Source of the DNA: Acidimicrobiales bacterium
GTDB lineage: Bacteria; Actinomycetota; Acidimicrobiia; Acidimicrobiales; CADCSY01
Direction: 5' to 3'
NCBI GenBank assembly: GCA_030446545.1
Contig: JAUJNB010000008.1
Location: forward strand, 37,961 to 76,159
DNA length: 38,199 nucleotides
Below the pieces are notes generated by a model. It saw only the letters and a program-made list of their open reading frames with translations. It did no database searches and had not been told where the DNA came from. A program made the translations under genes and the position numbers. Each line of letters begins with the position of its first letter. Position 1 is the stretch's first letter. Positions 1 to 7,323 of this stretch are shown one piece after another.

Positions 1-982
1 TGGTCAGAGCCGGCGGATCTTCGCCCGACCGGTGCAGAGCATCGAGCTCGTTGAGCCGGGCCGCGAGGCGTTCGGCCAGGCGCCGGGAGTTGACGAACAC
101 CAACGTGGAACGATGGGCGTGGATGAGCTCCAGCAGCCGCGGGTGTACCGAGGGCCAGATCGACGCTCGGGCAGGACCGGCGGCGGCGGGCCCGCTCACC
201 GGCTCTTCGAGGACCTCACCCATGCGGCTGAGATCCTCCACCGGGACCACCACCTCGACCTCCATGGGCTTGCGCCGGCCGGCGTCGACGATCGTCACCG
301 GCCGGGGCCCGGTGTCGTCGCGGCCGCCCAGGAAGCGGGCGATCTCGTCGAGCGGGCGCTGGGTGGCCGAAAGCCCGATCCGCTGCGGAGACGGGTTGTC
401 GGCCCCGGTCACCAGATGTTCCAGGCGCTCCAGGGACAAGGCCAGGTGGGCGCCCCGCTTGGTGGCGGCCAGGGCATGGATCTCGTCGACGATGACCCAG
501 CGCACGCCGGCCAGGGTCTCCCGTGCCCGGGAGGTGAGCATGAGGAACAGCGACTCGGGGGTGGTGATGAGCACATCCGGCGGGCGCCGCACCAGCGCTC
601 GACGCTCGTCGGCAGCGGTGTCGCCCGTGCGCATCCCCACGGTGGGTACCTGGACGGGCCGGCCCAGGCGCTCGGCGGCCAGGGCGATGCCGGCCATCGG
701 CGCCCGCAGGTTGCGCTCCACGTCGACGGCGAGGGCCCGCAGGGGCGAGATGTAGAGCAGCCGGGTGCGGGCGGTCCGGTCTTCAGGGGGGGCTTCGGCG
801 CTCAGGCGGTCGAGGCCCCACAGGAAGGCAGCCAGGGTCTTGCCCGAACCCGTCGGGGCCAGGATGAGGGTGTGCTCGCCCCCGGCGATGGCCGGCCAGC
901 CCTGCTCCTGGGCCGGCGTGGGCGCCGGGAAGGAGGTGGTGAACCACTCCCGCACCGGCGGGCTGAACTGCGCCAGCACCAT
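1..982 (-). CDS. lhr: Lhr-type DEAD/DEAH-box ATP-dependent helicase, N-terminal part (cut by window edge)
   Basis: This is the N-terminal ~327 residues of a superfamily 2 helicase of the Lhr (large helicase-related) group; the rest lies beyond the left edge. The protein begins MVLAQFSPPVREWF. Walker A is APTGSGKT near residue 43, a LLYISPLRALA motif Ia follows, and motif II is VDEIHA. The DEIH form of motif II together with the PLRAL block is typical of Lhr rather than RecQ or DEAD RNA helicases. Lhr proteins are 3'-5' DNA/RNA-DNA helicases tied to DNA repair. The ATG at 982 is chosen because TACTCT (994-989 on this strand) lies exactly 6 nt before it, which suggests a leaderless mRNA; no Shine-Dalgarno is seen. 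The gene is divergent from the DtxR-family gene across a 126-nt gap. Confidence 0.85.
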   Translation of the reverse strand, partial: MVLAQFSPPVREWFTTSFPAPTPAQEQGWPAIAGGEHTLILAPTGSGKTLAAFLWGLDRLSAEAPPEDRTARTRLLYISPLRALAVDVERNLRAPMAGIALAAERLGRPVQVPTVGMRTGDTAADERRALVRRPPDVLITTPESLFLMLTSRARETLAGVRWVIVDEIHALAATKRGAHLALSLERLEHLVTGADNPSPQRIGLSATQRPLDEIARFLGGRDDTGPRPVTIVDAGRRKPMEVEVVVPVEDLSRMGEVLEEPVSGPAAAGPARASIWPSVHPRLLELIHAHRSTLVFVNSRRLAERLAARLNELDALHRSGEDPPALT

Positions 983-1108
983 GGGGCGAGAGTACCGACC
1001 GGCTCGCTCCACTGGCCGAAGGCAACCGAGCCGCCTTGGGCCGCCCTGGCCGGCTGTTCCGAAGTGCGGGTCTCGCTTCGCCCGACGCTCTGTCGGTACG
1101 ATCGGAGC
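983..1108. promoter_or_regulatory. Divergent promoter region, both genes apparently leaderless
   Basis: On the minus strand TACTCT (994-989) sits 6 nt from the helicase ATG. On the plus strand TACGAT (1097-1102) sits 6 nt from the DtxR-family ATG at 1109. Both fit a -10 element that starts transcription at the first base of the start codon. No clear -35 boxes or operator were seen between them. Confidence 0.5.
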
Positions 1109-1783
1109 ATGGCCCCGCAGGACGCCCACACCGCTTTCGCCGTCTACTGCGAAGCGATCTTCGAGCTCCACGAGGACGACCTCGACGTCATCCAGGCCCG
1201 CATCGCCGAGCGCCTCGACATCTCCCGTCCGGCCGTCTCGGAGATGATCCGGCGCATGGCCAACGAGGGGTTGGTCACCGTCGACGGGTCCATCCAGCTC
1301 ACCGCGTCGGGGCGGGAGCTGGCCGAGCGGGTGGTGCGTCGCCACCGTCTGGCCGAGCGCTTCCTCACCGACGTCCTCGGGCTCAACTGGGCCGAGGCCC
1401 ACCACGAGGCGGGGCGATGGGAGCACGTGCTCAGCGACAAGGTGGAGCTGGCCATGAACCGGATCCTCGGAGGGCCCACCACCTGCCCCCACGGCAACCC
1501 CATTCCCGGCTCGGCGTACACCGAGCCCGAGATGGTCACCCTGACCCAGGTCGAGCTGGGCGCCGACTTCACCGTCACCCGCATCCCCGAGGAGCTGGAG
1601 TTCGCCCCCGGGGTGCTGGAGTTCCTGGAGGAGAACCAGGTCAAGCCGGGGATGGTCGGCCGCCTCACGGCTGCGTCGCCCGACGGCACGGTGACGCTGA
1701 ACATCGAGGGTCGCCACGTGGGTATCGGCCCCTTCGCCGCCAGTCGGATCCTGGTCACCTTGGGCGCGGTGGCTCTGGCCTGA
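1109..1783 (+). CDS. DtxR/IdeR/MntR-family metal-dependent transcription regulator
   Basis: This 224-aa protein has the three-part DtxR layout: an N-terminal winged helix (IAERLDISRPAVSEMIRRM, about 32-50), a metal-binding dimerisation domain (about 75-140) with RRHRLAERFLTDVLGL and the family signature NPIPGS, and a C-terminal SH3/FeoA-like domain (about 160-224). Compared from memory with DtxR, the ancillary-site ligands His79, Glu83 and His98 and the primary ligands Glu105 and His106 are present at the same numbers. The primary ligand Cys102 is Gly (EAGRWEH), and the residue matching Met10 looks like Val12. It lies directly upstream of an iron ABC transporter whose promoter carries a DtxR-type box, so iron or manganese control of that operon is the likely job. 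The in-frame ORF extends further upstream, but TACGAT 6 nt before ATG 1109 and the start of homology fix this start. Confidence 0.88.
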   Translation: MAPQDAHTAFAVYCEAIFELHEDDLDVIQARIAERLDISRPAVSEMIRRMANEGLVTVDGSIQLTASGRELAERVVRRHRLAERFLTDVLGLNWAEAHHEAGRWEHVLSDKVELAMNRILGGPTTCPHGNPIPGSAYTEPEMVTLTQVELGADFTVTRIPEELEFAPGVLEFLEENQVKPGMVGRLTAASPDGTVTLNIEGRHVGIGPFAASRILVTLGAVALA

Positions 1784-1798
1784 CCCGCTGCCGGCGGG
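1784..1798 (+). terminator. Weak hairpin after the DtxR-family gene
   Basis: CCCGC and GCGGG arms around a 5-nt loop directly follow the TGA at 1781-1783. There is no T tract, so termination is uncertain. Confidence 0.3.
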
Positions 1799-1810
1799 GT
1801 CCGGGGCGCG

Positions 1811-1839
1811 TTGACTCGGAATGCCGAGCGTCCTAGGTT
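1811..1839 (+). promoter_or_regulatory. Sigma-70-type promoter of the iron transporter genes
   Basis: TTGACT (1811-1816) is a near-consensus -35, followed after exactly 17 nt by TAGGTT (1834-1839) as -10. The expected start is near 1846, giving a leader of about 50 nt with GGAG (1886-1889) before the ATG at 1897. The -10 is shared with the DtxR-type operator. Confidence 0.65.
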
Positions 1840-1851
1840 CGGGTCACCTAA
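1833..1851. promoter_or_regulatory. DtxR/IdeR-type operator overlapping the -10 box
   Basis: TAGGT (1834-1838), a 7-nt centre, and ACCTA (1846-1850) form a perfect interrupted palindrome. Spacing and half-sites match the 19-bp DtxR/IdeR consensus TTAGGTTAGNCTAACCTAA. It covers the -10 and the expected transcription start, so a metal-loaded repressor bound here would block initiation. The DtxR-family gene just upstream is the obvious candidate regulator, though another family member elsewhere is possible. Confidence 0.7.
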
Positions 1852-1896
1852 CTACTGCCGCAGCCCGAACTGTCGGCCGACGCTCGGAGTCCCACC

Positions 1897-2928
1897 ATGA
1901 CGAGACGGTTGCCCATCACCGGCGTGCTGCTGGCCCTGGCCCTGCTGGGGGCGTCGTGCGGCGACGACGGAGGTGGGACGGCCGACGGCGGGGCGTCGAT
2001 CGCCACCCTCACCATCTACTCCGGGCGGAGTGAGGAGCTGGTCGGTCCCGTGATCGAGCAGTTCGAAGCCGCCTCGGGGATCAGGGTGGAGGTCCGCTAC
2101 GGCGACAGCGCCCAGATGGCCAGCGCCATCTTGGAGGAGCGCGACAACTCGCCGGCCGACGTCTACTACGGCCAGGACGCCGGTGCTCTGGGGGCCCTGT
2201 CCGGTGCCGGTCGCCTGCAGCCCCTCGAGCCGGCCGCGCTCGAGCGGGTCGACCCCCAGTTCCGGTCGGTCGACGGCCGGTGGGTGGGCATATCCGGAAG
2301 AGCCCGGGTGGCGGTCTACAACACCGACCTGGTGGACGAAGACGATCTCCCTGATTCCATCCTCGACTTCACCGACCCGAGGTGGGGGGGCGGCAAGCTG
2401 GGCTGGGCTCCCACCAACGGTTCCTTCCAGGCGTTCGTGACCGCCCTGCGGGTATCCCTCGGCGAGGACGGCGCCCGGGCCTGGCTGGAGGGCGTGCAGG
2501 CCAACGAGCCCAAGGTCTACGACGCCAACGTGCCCATCGTCGCCGCCGCCGGGGCGGGGGAGATCCAGGTCGGCTTCGTCAACCACTACTACCTGTACCA
2601 GGCCCTGGCCGAGAACCCCGACGTCCCCGTGGCCAACCACCTCTTCCCCAACGGCGACGTGGGCTCGCTGGTGAACGTGGCCGGGGTGGGCATCGTCGAC
2701 ACCGCCGAGCACACCGAGGAGGCCCGGCGGTTCGTGCAGTTCCTGCTCGAGGAGCCCGCCCAGCAGTACTTCGCGGCCGAGACCTTCGAGATCCCCCTCG
2801 TGGCGGGGGTCGAGGCCGAGGTGCCCCTGCCGCCGCTGGAGTCGCTGCAACAGCCCGACATCGACCTCAACGAGCTCGACGACCTCCAGGGCACCCTCGA
2901 GCTCATGACCGACGTGGGGCTGATCTGA
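1897..2928 (+). CDS. fbpA: Ferric-iron ABC transporter substrate-binding lipoprotein
   Basis: This 343-aa protein starts with a lipoprotein signal: a charged MTRR, a hydrophobic stretch and the lipobox LGASC with the acylated Cys near residue 22. The mature part opens with LTIYSGRSEELVGPVIEQF, typical of the FbpA/AfuA/FutA Fe3+-binding fold. The adjacent tyrosines in FVNHYYLYQ are the expected iron ligands. It would be tethered outside the membrane and hand Fe3+ to the permease encoded 17 nt downstream. GGAG lies 7 nt before the ATG. Length and the PDSILDFTDPRWGGG block fit family members. A promoter with a DtxR-type operator lies directly upstream, so expression should rise under iron limitation (inferred). 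Confidence 0.9.
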   Translation: MTRRLPITGVLLALALLGASCGDDGGGTADGGASIATLTIYSGRSEELVGPVIEQFEAASGIRVEVRYGDSAQMASAILEERDNSPADVYYGQDAGALGALSGAGRLQPLEPAALERVDPQFRSVDGRWVGISGRARVAVYNTDLVDEDDLPDSILDFTDPRWGGGKLGWAPTNGSFQAFVTALRVSLGEDGARAWLEGVQANEPKVYDANVPIVAAAGAGEIQVGFVNHYYLYQALAENPDVPVANHLFPNGDVGSLVNVAGVGIVDTAEHTEEARRFVQFLLEEPAQQYFAAETFEIPLVAGVEAEVPLPPLESLQQPDIDLNELDDLQGTLELMTDVGLI

Positions 2929-2945
2929 CCGGCCCGTTCCCTCCC

Positions 2946-4634
2946 GTGCACGGGCCGCGCCGGCGCCGGCGTGGGCGGGCCGCGCCGGGGACGGCACTGG
3001 CCCTGGCCGGCCTCGCCGTGGCCGCGGCCACGCTCCTGCCGGCGGTGTACCTGGTGGTGCGGGCCGGCCAGGCCGGCCTCGCCAGTGTGGTCGACACCAT
3101 CGTCGCCGGGCGCACCCTGGAGCTGTTGGCCCGCACCGCCCTGCTGGCGGTATCGGTGACGGTGACGTCGGTGGCCATCGCCGTGCCGCTGGCCTGGCTC
3201 ACCGTGCGCACCGACCTGCCCGGGCGCCGGGTCTGGGTCGTCCTCGTGGCCCTGCCGCTCGCCATCCCCAGCTACGTGGGCGGCTTCGCCTTTGTGGCCG
3301 CCCTCGGTCCCCGGGGGCTGGTGCAGGGCTGGTTGGGCCCCCTCGGGATCGAGGAGCTGCCCCCCATCTACGGCTTCCCGGGAGCGTGGCTGGTGCTGAC
3401 CCTGTTCAGCTACCCCTACGTGCTGCTCACCGTGCGGGCGACCCTGCGCCGTCTCGACCCCAGCCTGGAGGAGGCCAGCCGGACGCTGGGGCGCAGCCGG
3501 CGGGCCACCTTCTGGTGGGTGATCCTGCCCCAGCTCCGGCCGTCGATCGCCGCGGGGGGTCTCCTGGTGGCGCTCTACTCCCTGAGCGACTTCGGTGCCG
3601 TCTCCCTCCTGCGCTTCGACTCCTTCACCCGGGTGATCTACGTGCAGTACCGGGCCTCGCTGGACCGCTCGGCGGCGGCCACCCTCGGCCTGGTCCTCAT
3701 CGCCCTGGTGCTCGTGGTCCTGGCCGCCGAGCACCGCAGTCGGGGACGGGCCGACTACCACCGCCTCCACGCCGGCGGTGCCCGCCCGGCTCCGGTGGTG
3801 CCGCTCGGTCGGTGGCGCTGGCCGGCGGTGGCGGCCTGCGCCGCACTGGTGGGGGTGGCCCTGGTGGTGCCCCTCGGCGTCATCGTCTACTGGCTGGTTC
3901 GGGGTCTGGCGGCCGGCGAGCCCCTCCGCCTGACCGGCACGCTGATCGGCCACAGCCTGGTCGCCTCGGCCCTCGGCGGGGTGGTGGCGCTGGTGGCGGC
4001 CTGGCCGGTGGCCGTGCTGGCGGCGCGACACCCCGGCCGCCTGTCCCGCCTGGTGGAGCGGGCGTCGTACACCGGCTACGCCCTGCCTGGCGTGGTGGTG
4101 GCCCTGGCCCTGGTGTTCTTCGGCGCCCGGGTCGAGGCGATCTACCAGACCCGCACGTTGTTGGTGTTCGCCTACGTGGTGCTCTTCCTGCCCCAGGCAG
4201 TGGGGGCCGTCCGGACGTCGTTGCTCCAGGTCAACCCCTCGCTGGAGGAGGCTTCCCGCCTCCTCGGGCGTTCCCCGGTGGCCACCACCCGTGCCGTGGT
4301 GCTTCCGCTGGTCCGCCCGGGCGCCCTGGCCGGGTTGGCCCTGGTGTTCCTCACCTGCATGAAGGAGCTCCCCGCCACCCTGCTGCTGGCGCCCACCGGC
4401 TACGACACCCTGGCCACCCAGGTGTGGAACGCCACCAGCGAAGGGTTCTTCGGACGGGCGGCCGGCCCCGCCCTCGCCCTGGTGGTGCTCTCGGCCCTGC
4501 CCATGGCCCTGCTGGTCATGCGGGAGGCCGACGGGCGCAACCGCCCGGCCCGGCCGGGAACGCCCGAGTCGCCGCCCTCGACCCGGGACGTACCCCCGGC
4601 CACCAAGGCGGCCGTGTTCGTGGGCGGCGACTGA
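2946..4634 (+). CDS. fbpB: Ferric-iron ABC transporter permease (fused two-domain type)
   Basis: This is a 562-aa polytopic inner-membrane protein with two homologous permease halves. Each half ends with a cytoplasmic EAA loop, EEASRTLGRSRRATFWWVILP in the first and EEASRLLGRSPVATTRAVVLP in the second; these loops dock on the ATPase. The two-EAA, roughly 12-helix layout is typical of FbpB/AfuB/SfuB iron permeases. No ATG is available at the 5' end. The GTG at 2946 gives a short arginine-rich, positive-inside N terminus just before the first membrane helix, and it lies 17 nt after the binding-protein stop. The C-terminal ~45 residues are Pro/Arg-rich and probably cytoplasmic. The gene is convergent with the ATPase gene, whose stop is only 5 nt away. 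Confidence 0.88.
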   Translation: MHGPRRRRRGRAAPGTALALAGLAVAAATLLPAVYLVVRAGQAGLASVVDTIVAGRTLELLARTALLAVSVTVTSVAIAVPLAWLTVRTDLPGRRVWVVLVALPLAIPSYVGGFAFVAALGPRGLVQGWLGPLGIEELPPIYGFPGAWLVLTLFSYPYVLLTVRATLRRLDPSLEEASRTLGRSRRATFWWVILPQLRPSIAAGGLLVALYSLSDFGAVSLLRFDSFTRVIYVQYRASLDRSAAATLGLVLIALVLVVLAAEHRSRGRADYHRLHAGGARPAPVVPLGRWRWPAVAACAALVGVALVVPLGVIVYWLVRGLAAGEPLRLTGTLIGHSLVASALGGVVALVAAWPVAVLAARHPGRLSRLVERASYTGYALPGVVVALALVFFGARVEAIYQTRTLLVFAYVVLFLPQAVGAVRTSLLQVNPSLEEASRLLGRSPVATTRAVVLPLVRPGALAGLALVFLTCMKELPATLLLAPTGYDTLATQVWNATSEGFFGRAAGPALALVVLSALPMALLVMREADGRNRPARPGTPESPPSTRDVPPATKAAVFVGGD

Positions 4635-4639
4635 CGGCG

Positions 4640-5771
4640 TCAGGCCCCGCGACCGGCGGGGGCCAGCGACGGAACCGACGAGGCCGTCGCCGACGTCTCC
4701 GCAGGGTCGGCCGGGAGGGGCCAGGCCGCGGTGGGACCGCCGATGTAGCGCACGGTCACCCGCTGGCCCCGGACCAGCGAGGGCGAGGCCGTCACCCGGG
4801 CCCGTAGGCGGGAACCGTCGTCGAGGGTCACCTCGTACACGCTGTCGTGGCCGTAGAACTCGATCAGGTCGACCCGGGCCCCCTCGCCCGGGGCCAGGGC
4901 GAGGGCCTCCGGGCGCACCAGCACCCGGACCGCCCCCCGAGCCGGCGTGGCCAGGCGGACCGGGCCCACCGGCGTCTCGGCCCGGTCCCCGGTGGCCTCA
5001 CCCGTGACCAGGTTGGCGTCACCCACGAAACCGGCGACCCAGGGCGTGGCCGGGGCGGCGTAGAGCACCGCCGGCGTGGCCCGCTGCTCGATCTGGCCCT
5101 GTCGCATCACGGCCACCTCGTCACCGAGGACGAACGCCTCCTCCTGGTCGTGGGTGACGAAGACGGTGGTGATGTCGAGCTCGGCCAGCAGGCGGTGGAC
5201 CTCCGCTCGTATCTCCACCCGCAAGGCGGTGTCGAGGTTGGAGAAGGGCTCGTCGAGCAGCAGCACCGCCGGCCGGGGGGCCAAGGCCCGAGCCAGGGCC
5301 ACGCGTTGCTGCTGGCCCCCGAGAGCGTCCCTGGGGACCGGTCACCCAGGCCGCCGAGGCCGACCATCTCCAGGGCCTCCTGCACCCGGTCCTGGCCGCC
5401 ACGGCGCCGTCGGCCCGTGCGCCGCTGCGCTCGGGGAAGGCCGAAACCGACGTTGGCGGCCACGCTGAGGTGGGGGAACAGGGCCCAGTCCTGGAAGACC
5501 ATCCCGATCCGGCGATCCTCGGGGGCGATGTCGGCGCGGTCGGAGGAGAGGAGCCGCCCGGCCACCCACACCTCCCCCGGTCGCAGGTCTCGAGGCCGGC
5601 GATGGACCGCAACAGGGTGGTCTTGCCGCACCCGCTGGGGCCGAGCAGGGCCAGCACCGTGCCCGGTCCCACCTCCAGCGAGACGTCGCGCAGCACCGGG
5701 TTGGCGCCAAAGGCCTTGCCCAGGCCCCGCACCTCGATGCTGGCCCTGGTGGCGCCCATCTCTGAACTCAT
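4640..5771 (-). CDS. fbpC: Ferric-iron ABC transporter ATPase, broken by two -1 frameshifts in this sequence
   Basis: Three reading frames together give one FbpC-type ATPase of about 377 aa. Frame 1 (from ATG 5771) has Walker [10 protein letters not shown]. Frame 2 has the Q-loop region [14 protein letters not shown]. Frame 3 has [15 protein letters not shown] (Walker B and D-loop), the switch VTHDQEEAF and a C-terminal TOBE-like domain. The breaks fall at C runs 5574-5578 and 5316-5320. Adding one C to each (5 to 6) joins the frames, giving DRGEVWVAG and the ABC signature [15 protein letters not shown]. With both restored the length is exactly 378 codons. It is the natural partner of the binding protein and permease but lies convergent to them, 5 nt from the fbpB stop. 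Whether the breaks are real or homopolymer sequencing errors cannot be told from the sequence. Confidence 0.82.
4643..4664. terminator. Hairpin at the fbpB/fbpC convergent junction
   Basis: GGCCCCGC (4643-4650) can pair with GCGGGGGCC (4656-4664) with one bulged base and a 5-nt loop. It lies just past the end of fbpB and inside the last codons of the opposing fbpC, where a terminator would be needed. There is no T tract. Confidence 0.35.
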
Positions 5772-5887
5772 TCCGCGTTCATCCCGCTTGACAGCCTACG
5801 CCCAGCTCACCGAACATCGGCAGCCGCCCGGCTGGCCCGGGATCGGGGGTAACGCCGCCCGGGTGAGCATGGTCTGACCCCGACGAC
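5772..5887. promoter_or_regulatory. Divergent intergenic region fbpC/bioY
   Basis: This 116-nt gap must promote both genes. TTGACA (5788-5793, +) is a perfect -35 hexamer, but the sequence 17-18 nt on (GAACAT region) is a poor -10. No DtxR-type box, biotin-repressor palindrome or riboswitch-like fold was recognised, so fbpC may not share the operator that controls the other two transporter genes. Confidence 0.25.
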
Positions 5888-6490
5888 ATGACGACGACCA
5901 CCGCCACCCCGCTCATCGCCCCGTCCACGCTCGCCGACCTGCTGCCCCGGACCCGGGTGCGCACCGTCGCCCTGGTGGTCGGCTTCGCCCTGCTGACGGC
6001 GGCGGCGGCCCAGCTGAGCATCCCCCTGCCCTGGACCCCGGTCCCCCTGACGGGCACCACCTTCGCGGTGCTCCTGGCCGGAGCCACCCTCGGCTGGAAG
6101 GCCGGCGCCGCCAGCCAGCTCCTCTACAACCTCCTGGCTCTGGCCGGGCTGCCCTTCTACCAGGACGCCAACAGCGGCTGGACCTATGCCACCGGGGCGA
6201 CGGGCGGGTACCTGGTGGGCTTCGTGGTGGCCGCCGCCCTCGTGGGGCTCCTCGCCGAGCGCCACCAGGACCGCAGCGTGGTCACCGCCGTCCCGGCCAT
6301 GCTGGCCGGGACTGCCGTCATCTACCTGTTCGGGGTGACGTGGCTGGGCCACGTGCTCGGCGCCGACGCCACCACCGCCCTGGAGAAGGGCATGCTGCCG
6401 TTCGTGATCGGGGACACGGTCAAGCTGGTGATCGCCGGTGCCCTGCTTCCCACCGCCTGGCGGCTGGCTCCCGACGTCGGAGAAAAATAG
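5888..6490 (+). CDS. bioY: BioY-family biotin transporter substrate-binding membrane protein
   Basis: This 200-aa protein with about six hydrophobic helices matches BioY, the S-component of ECF-type biotin uptake. Characteristic blocks are AQLSIPLPWTPVPLTGTTFAVLL, a GxKxGAxSQLLYxLLxLAGLPFY-like segment, and YATGATGGYLVGF in the substrate region. Near the C terminus GMLPFVIGDTVKLVIAGAL is the usual last helix. No bioM/bioN energising genes are adjacent; BioY proteins can use a shared ECF module or act alone in some organisms. The gene is divergent from fbpC and separated by 152 nt from the next gene. ATG 5888 is the first start giving a normal-length N terminus. Confidence in family is high; biotin specificity rests on family knowledge. 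Confidence 0.88.
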   Translation: MTTTTATPLIAPSTLADLLPRTRVRTVALVVGFALLTAAAAQLSIPLPWTPVPLTGTTFAVLLAGATLGWKAGAASQLLYNLLALAGLPFYQDANSGWTYATGATGGYLVGFVVAAALVGLLAERHQDRSVVTAVPAMLAGTAVIYLFGVTWLGHVLGADATTALEKGMLPFVIGDTVKLVIAGALLPTAWRLAPDVGEK

Positions 6491-6642
6491 ATCGTGAAGG
6501 AAAGCACAAGGCGCTAGCATCGAAGAGGTCGACGACCGCGTCGCCAGTGGCGCCCGTCGGTCCGTCGTCCCCGAGGTCCCCCCTCGCTCCGTCCCGACGA
6601 CGCCCCCTCGTCGTCGCTTCCGATCGCACCTGGAGAAGCCGC

Positions 6643-7257
6643 ATGCCCCCCGATGCTCATCCCCGTCATCCACGCGTCCCTGTCCTGTTCGACCGCGCCC
6701 GTCGGGCCCCGGTCGGTCGTGACCGCCAGACTGACCGGGCCCGTCCCGGCACCGAGTTCGACAGCTCCGACCCCGAGGAGCTGGTCCGGCGCCTCGATGC
6801 CAGCGACTGCTTCTGCCGTGACACCAAGGTCGGTCGGATGTACCACCCGAAGGAGGTGTCCTTCCGGGAGTTGACGGCGCGGAACAGCCTGCACGTGACC
6901 TTTCGCCCGGACGGGAAGGTGTCCACCCACATCGACCGGCGCTCCCCGCTGGCCCGCCGTCAACCCGGTGGCGCCTGCCGGTACTCGCCGCTGCGCATCG
7001 TGGCCCACAACGTCACCGGCGCACTGAACGACGTGTTGCGCCTGACCATCGGCCGCCGGCCCAGCACGGCCGACTACCTGGTCGATCAACTGGTGGACGA
7101 CCGCGCCGTCTCCGAGACGGTCACGGTCAAAGAGGTGGGCCGAACCGACGGTGGCCGACCCGACGACGTCGGCGCCCGTCCGGCCACGGGTGCCGCCGAC
7201 GGCGGCCGGGACGACACCGGTGAGCTCCAGGCGGTCGGGGGACCTTCCCGCTCCTGA
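6643..7257 (+). CDS. Conserved-looking protein of unknown function (204 aa)
   Basis: I do not recognise this family. ATG 6643 is preceded by TGGAGAAG at 6631-6638, a good ribosome-binding site. Residues 1-45 are basic and Pro/Arg-rich. The central part, about 45-145, looks folded: FDSSDPEELVRRLDASDCFC, then KVGRMYHPKEVSFREL, HVTFRPDGKVSTHIDRRSPLA, and HNVTGALNDVLRLTIGRRP. The last ~45 residues are Gly/Asp/Ala-rich and probably disordered. No signal peptide or membrane helix is seen. The DCFC pair and several His residues could bind metal, but that is a guess. It stands alone between bioY and a convergent HelD gene, with a strong hairpin after it. Confidence 0.6.
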   Translation: MPPDAHPRHPRVPVLFDRARRAPVGRDRQTDRARPGTEFDSSDPEELVRRLDASDCFCRDTKVGRMYHPKEVSFRELTARNSLHVTFRPDGKVSTHIDRRSPLARRQPGGACRYSPLRIVAHNVTGALNDVLRLTIGRRPSTADYLVDQLVDDRAVSETVTVKEVGRTDGGRPDDVGARPATGAADGGRDDTGELQAVGGPSRS

Positions 7258-7277
7258 GCACGCTGTGCCGGGCCGGG

Positions 7278-7307
7278 GGGCGGGACCGTTGCCGACCGGT
7301 CCCGCCC
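7278..7307. terminator. Strong bidirectional terminator hairpin
   Basis: GGGCGGGACCG (7278-7288) and CGGTCCCGCCC (7297-7307) form a perfect 11-bp stem with an 8-nt loop, centred between two convergent genes (stops at 7257 and 7324). There is no long T tract on either strand. Confidence 0.6.
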
Positions 7308-7323
7308 GACCCGACCGAGGTCG

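Noticed and set aside
32..1108. Long plus-strand open frame in front of the DtxR-family gene
   Set aside because: It is the antisense shadow of the helicase gene; homology and the leaderless -10 place the start at 1109.
5772..5887. Biotin-repressor site or riboswitch upstream of bioY
   Set aside because: No convincing palindrome or conserved fold was seen.
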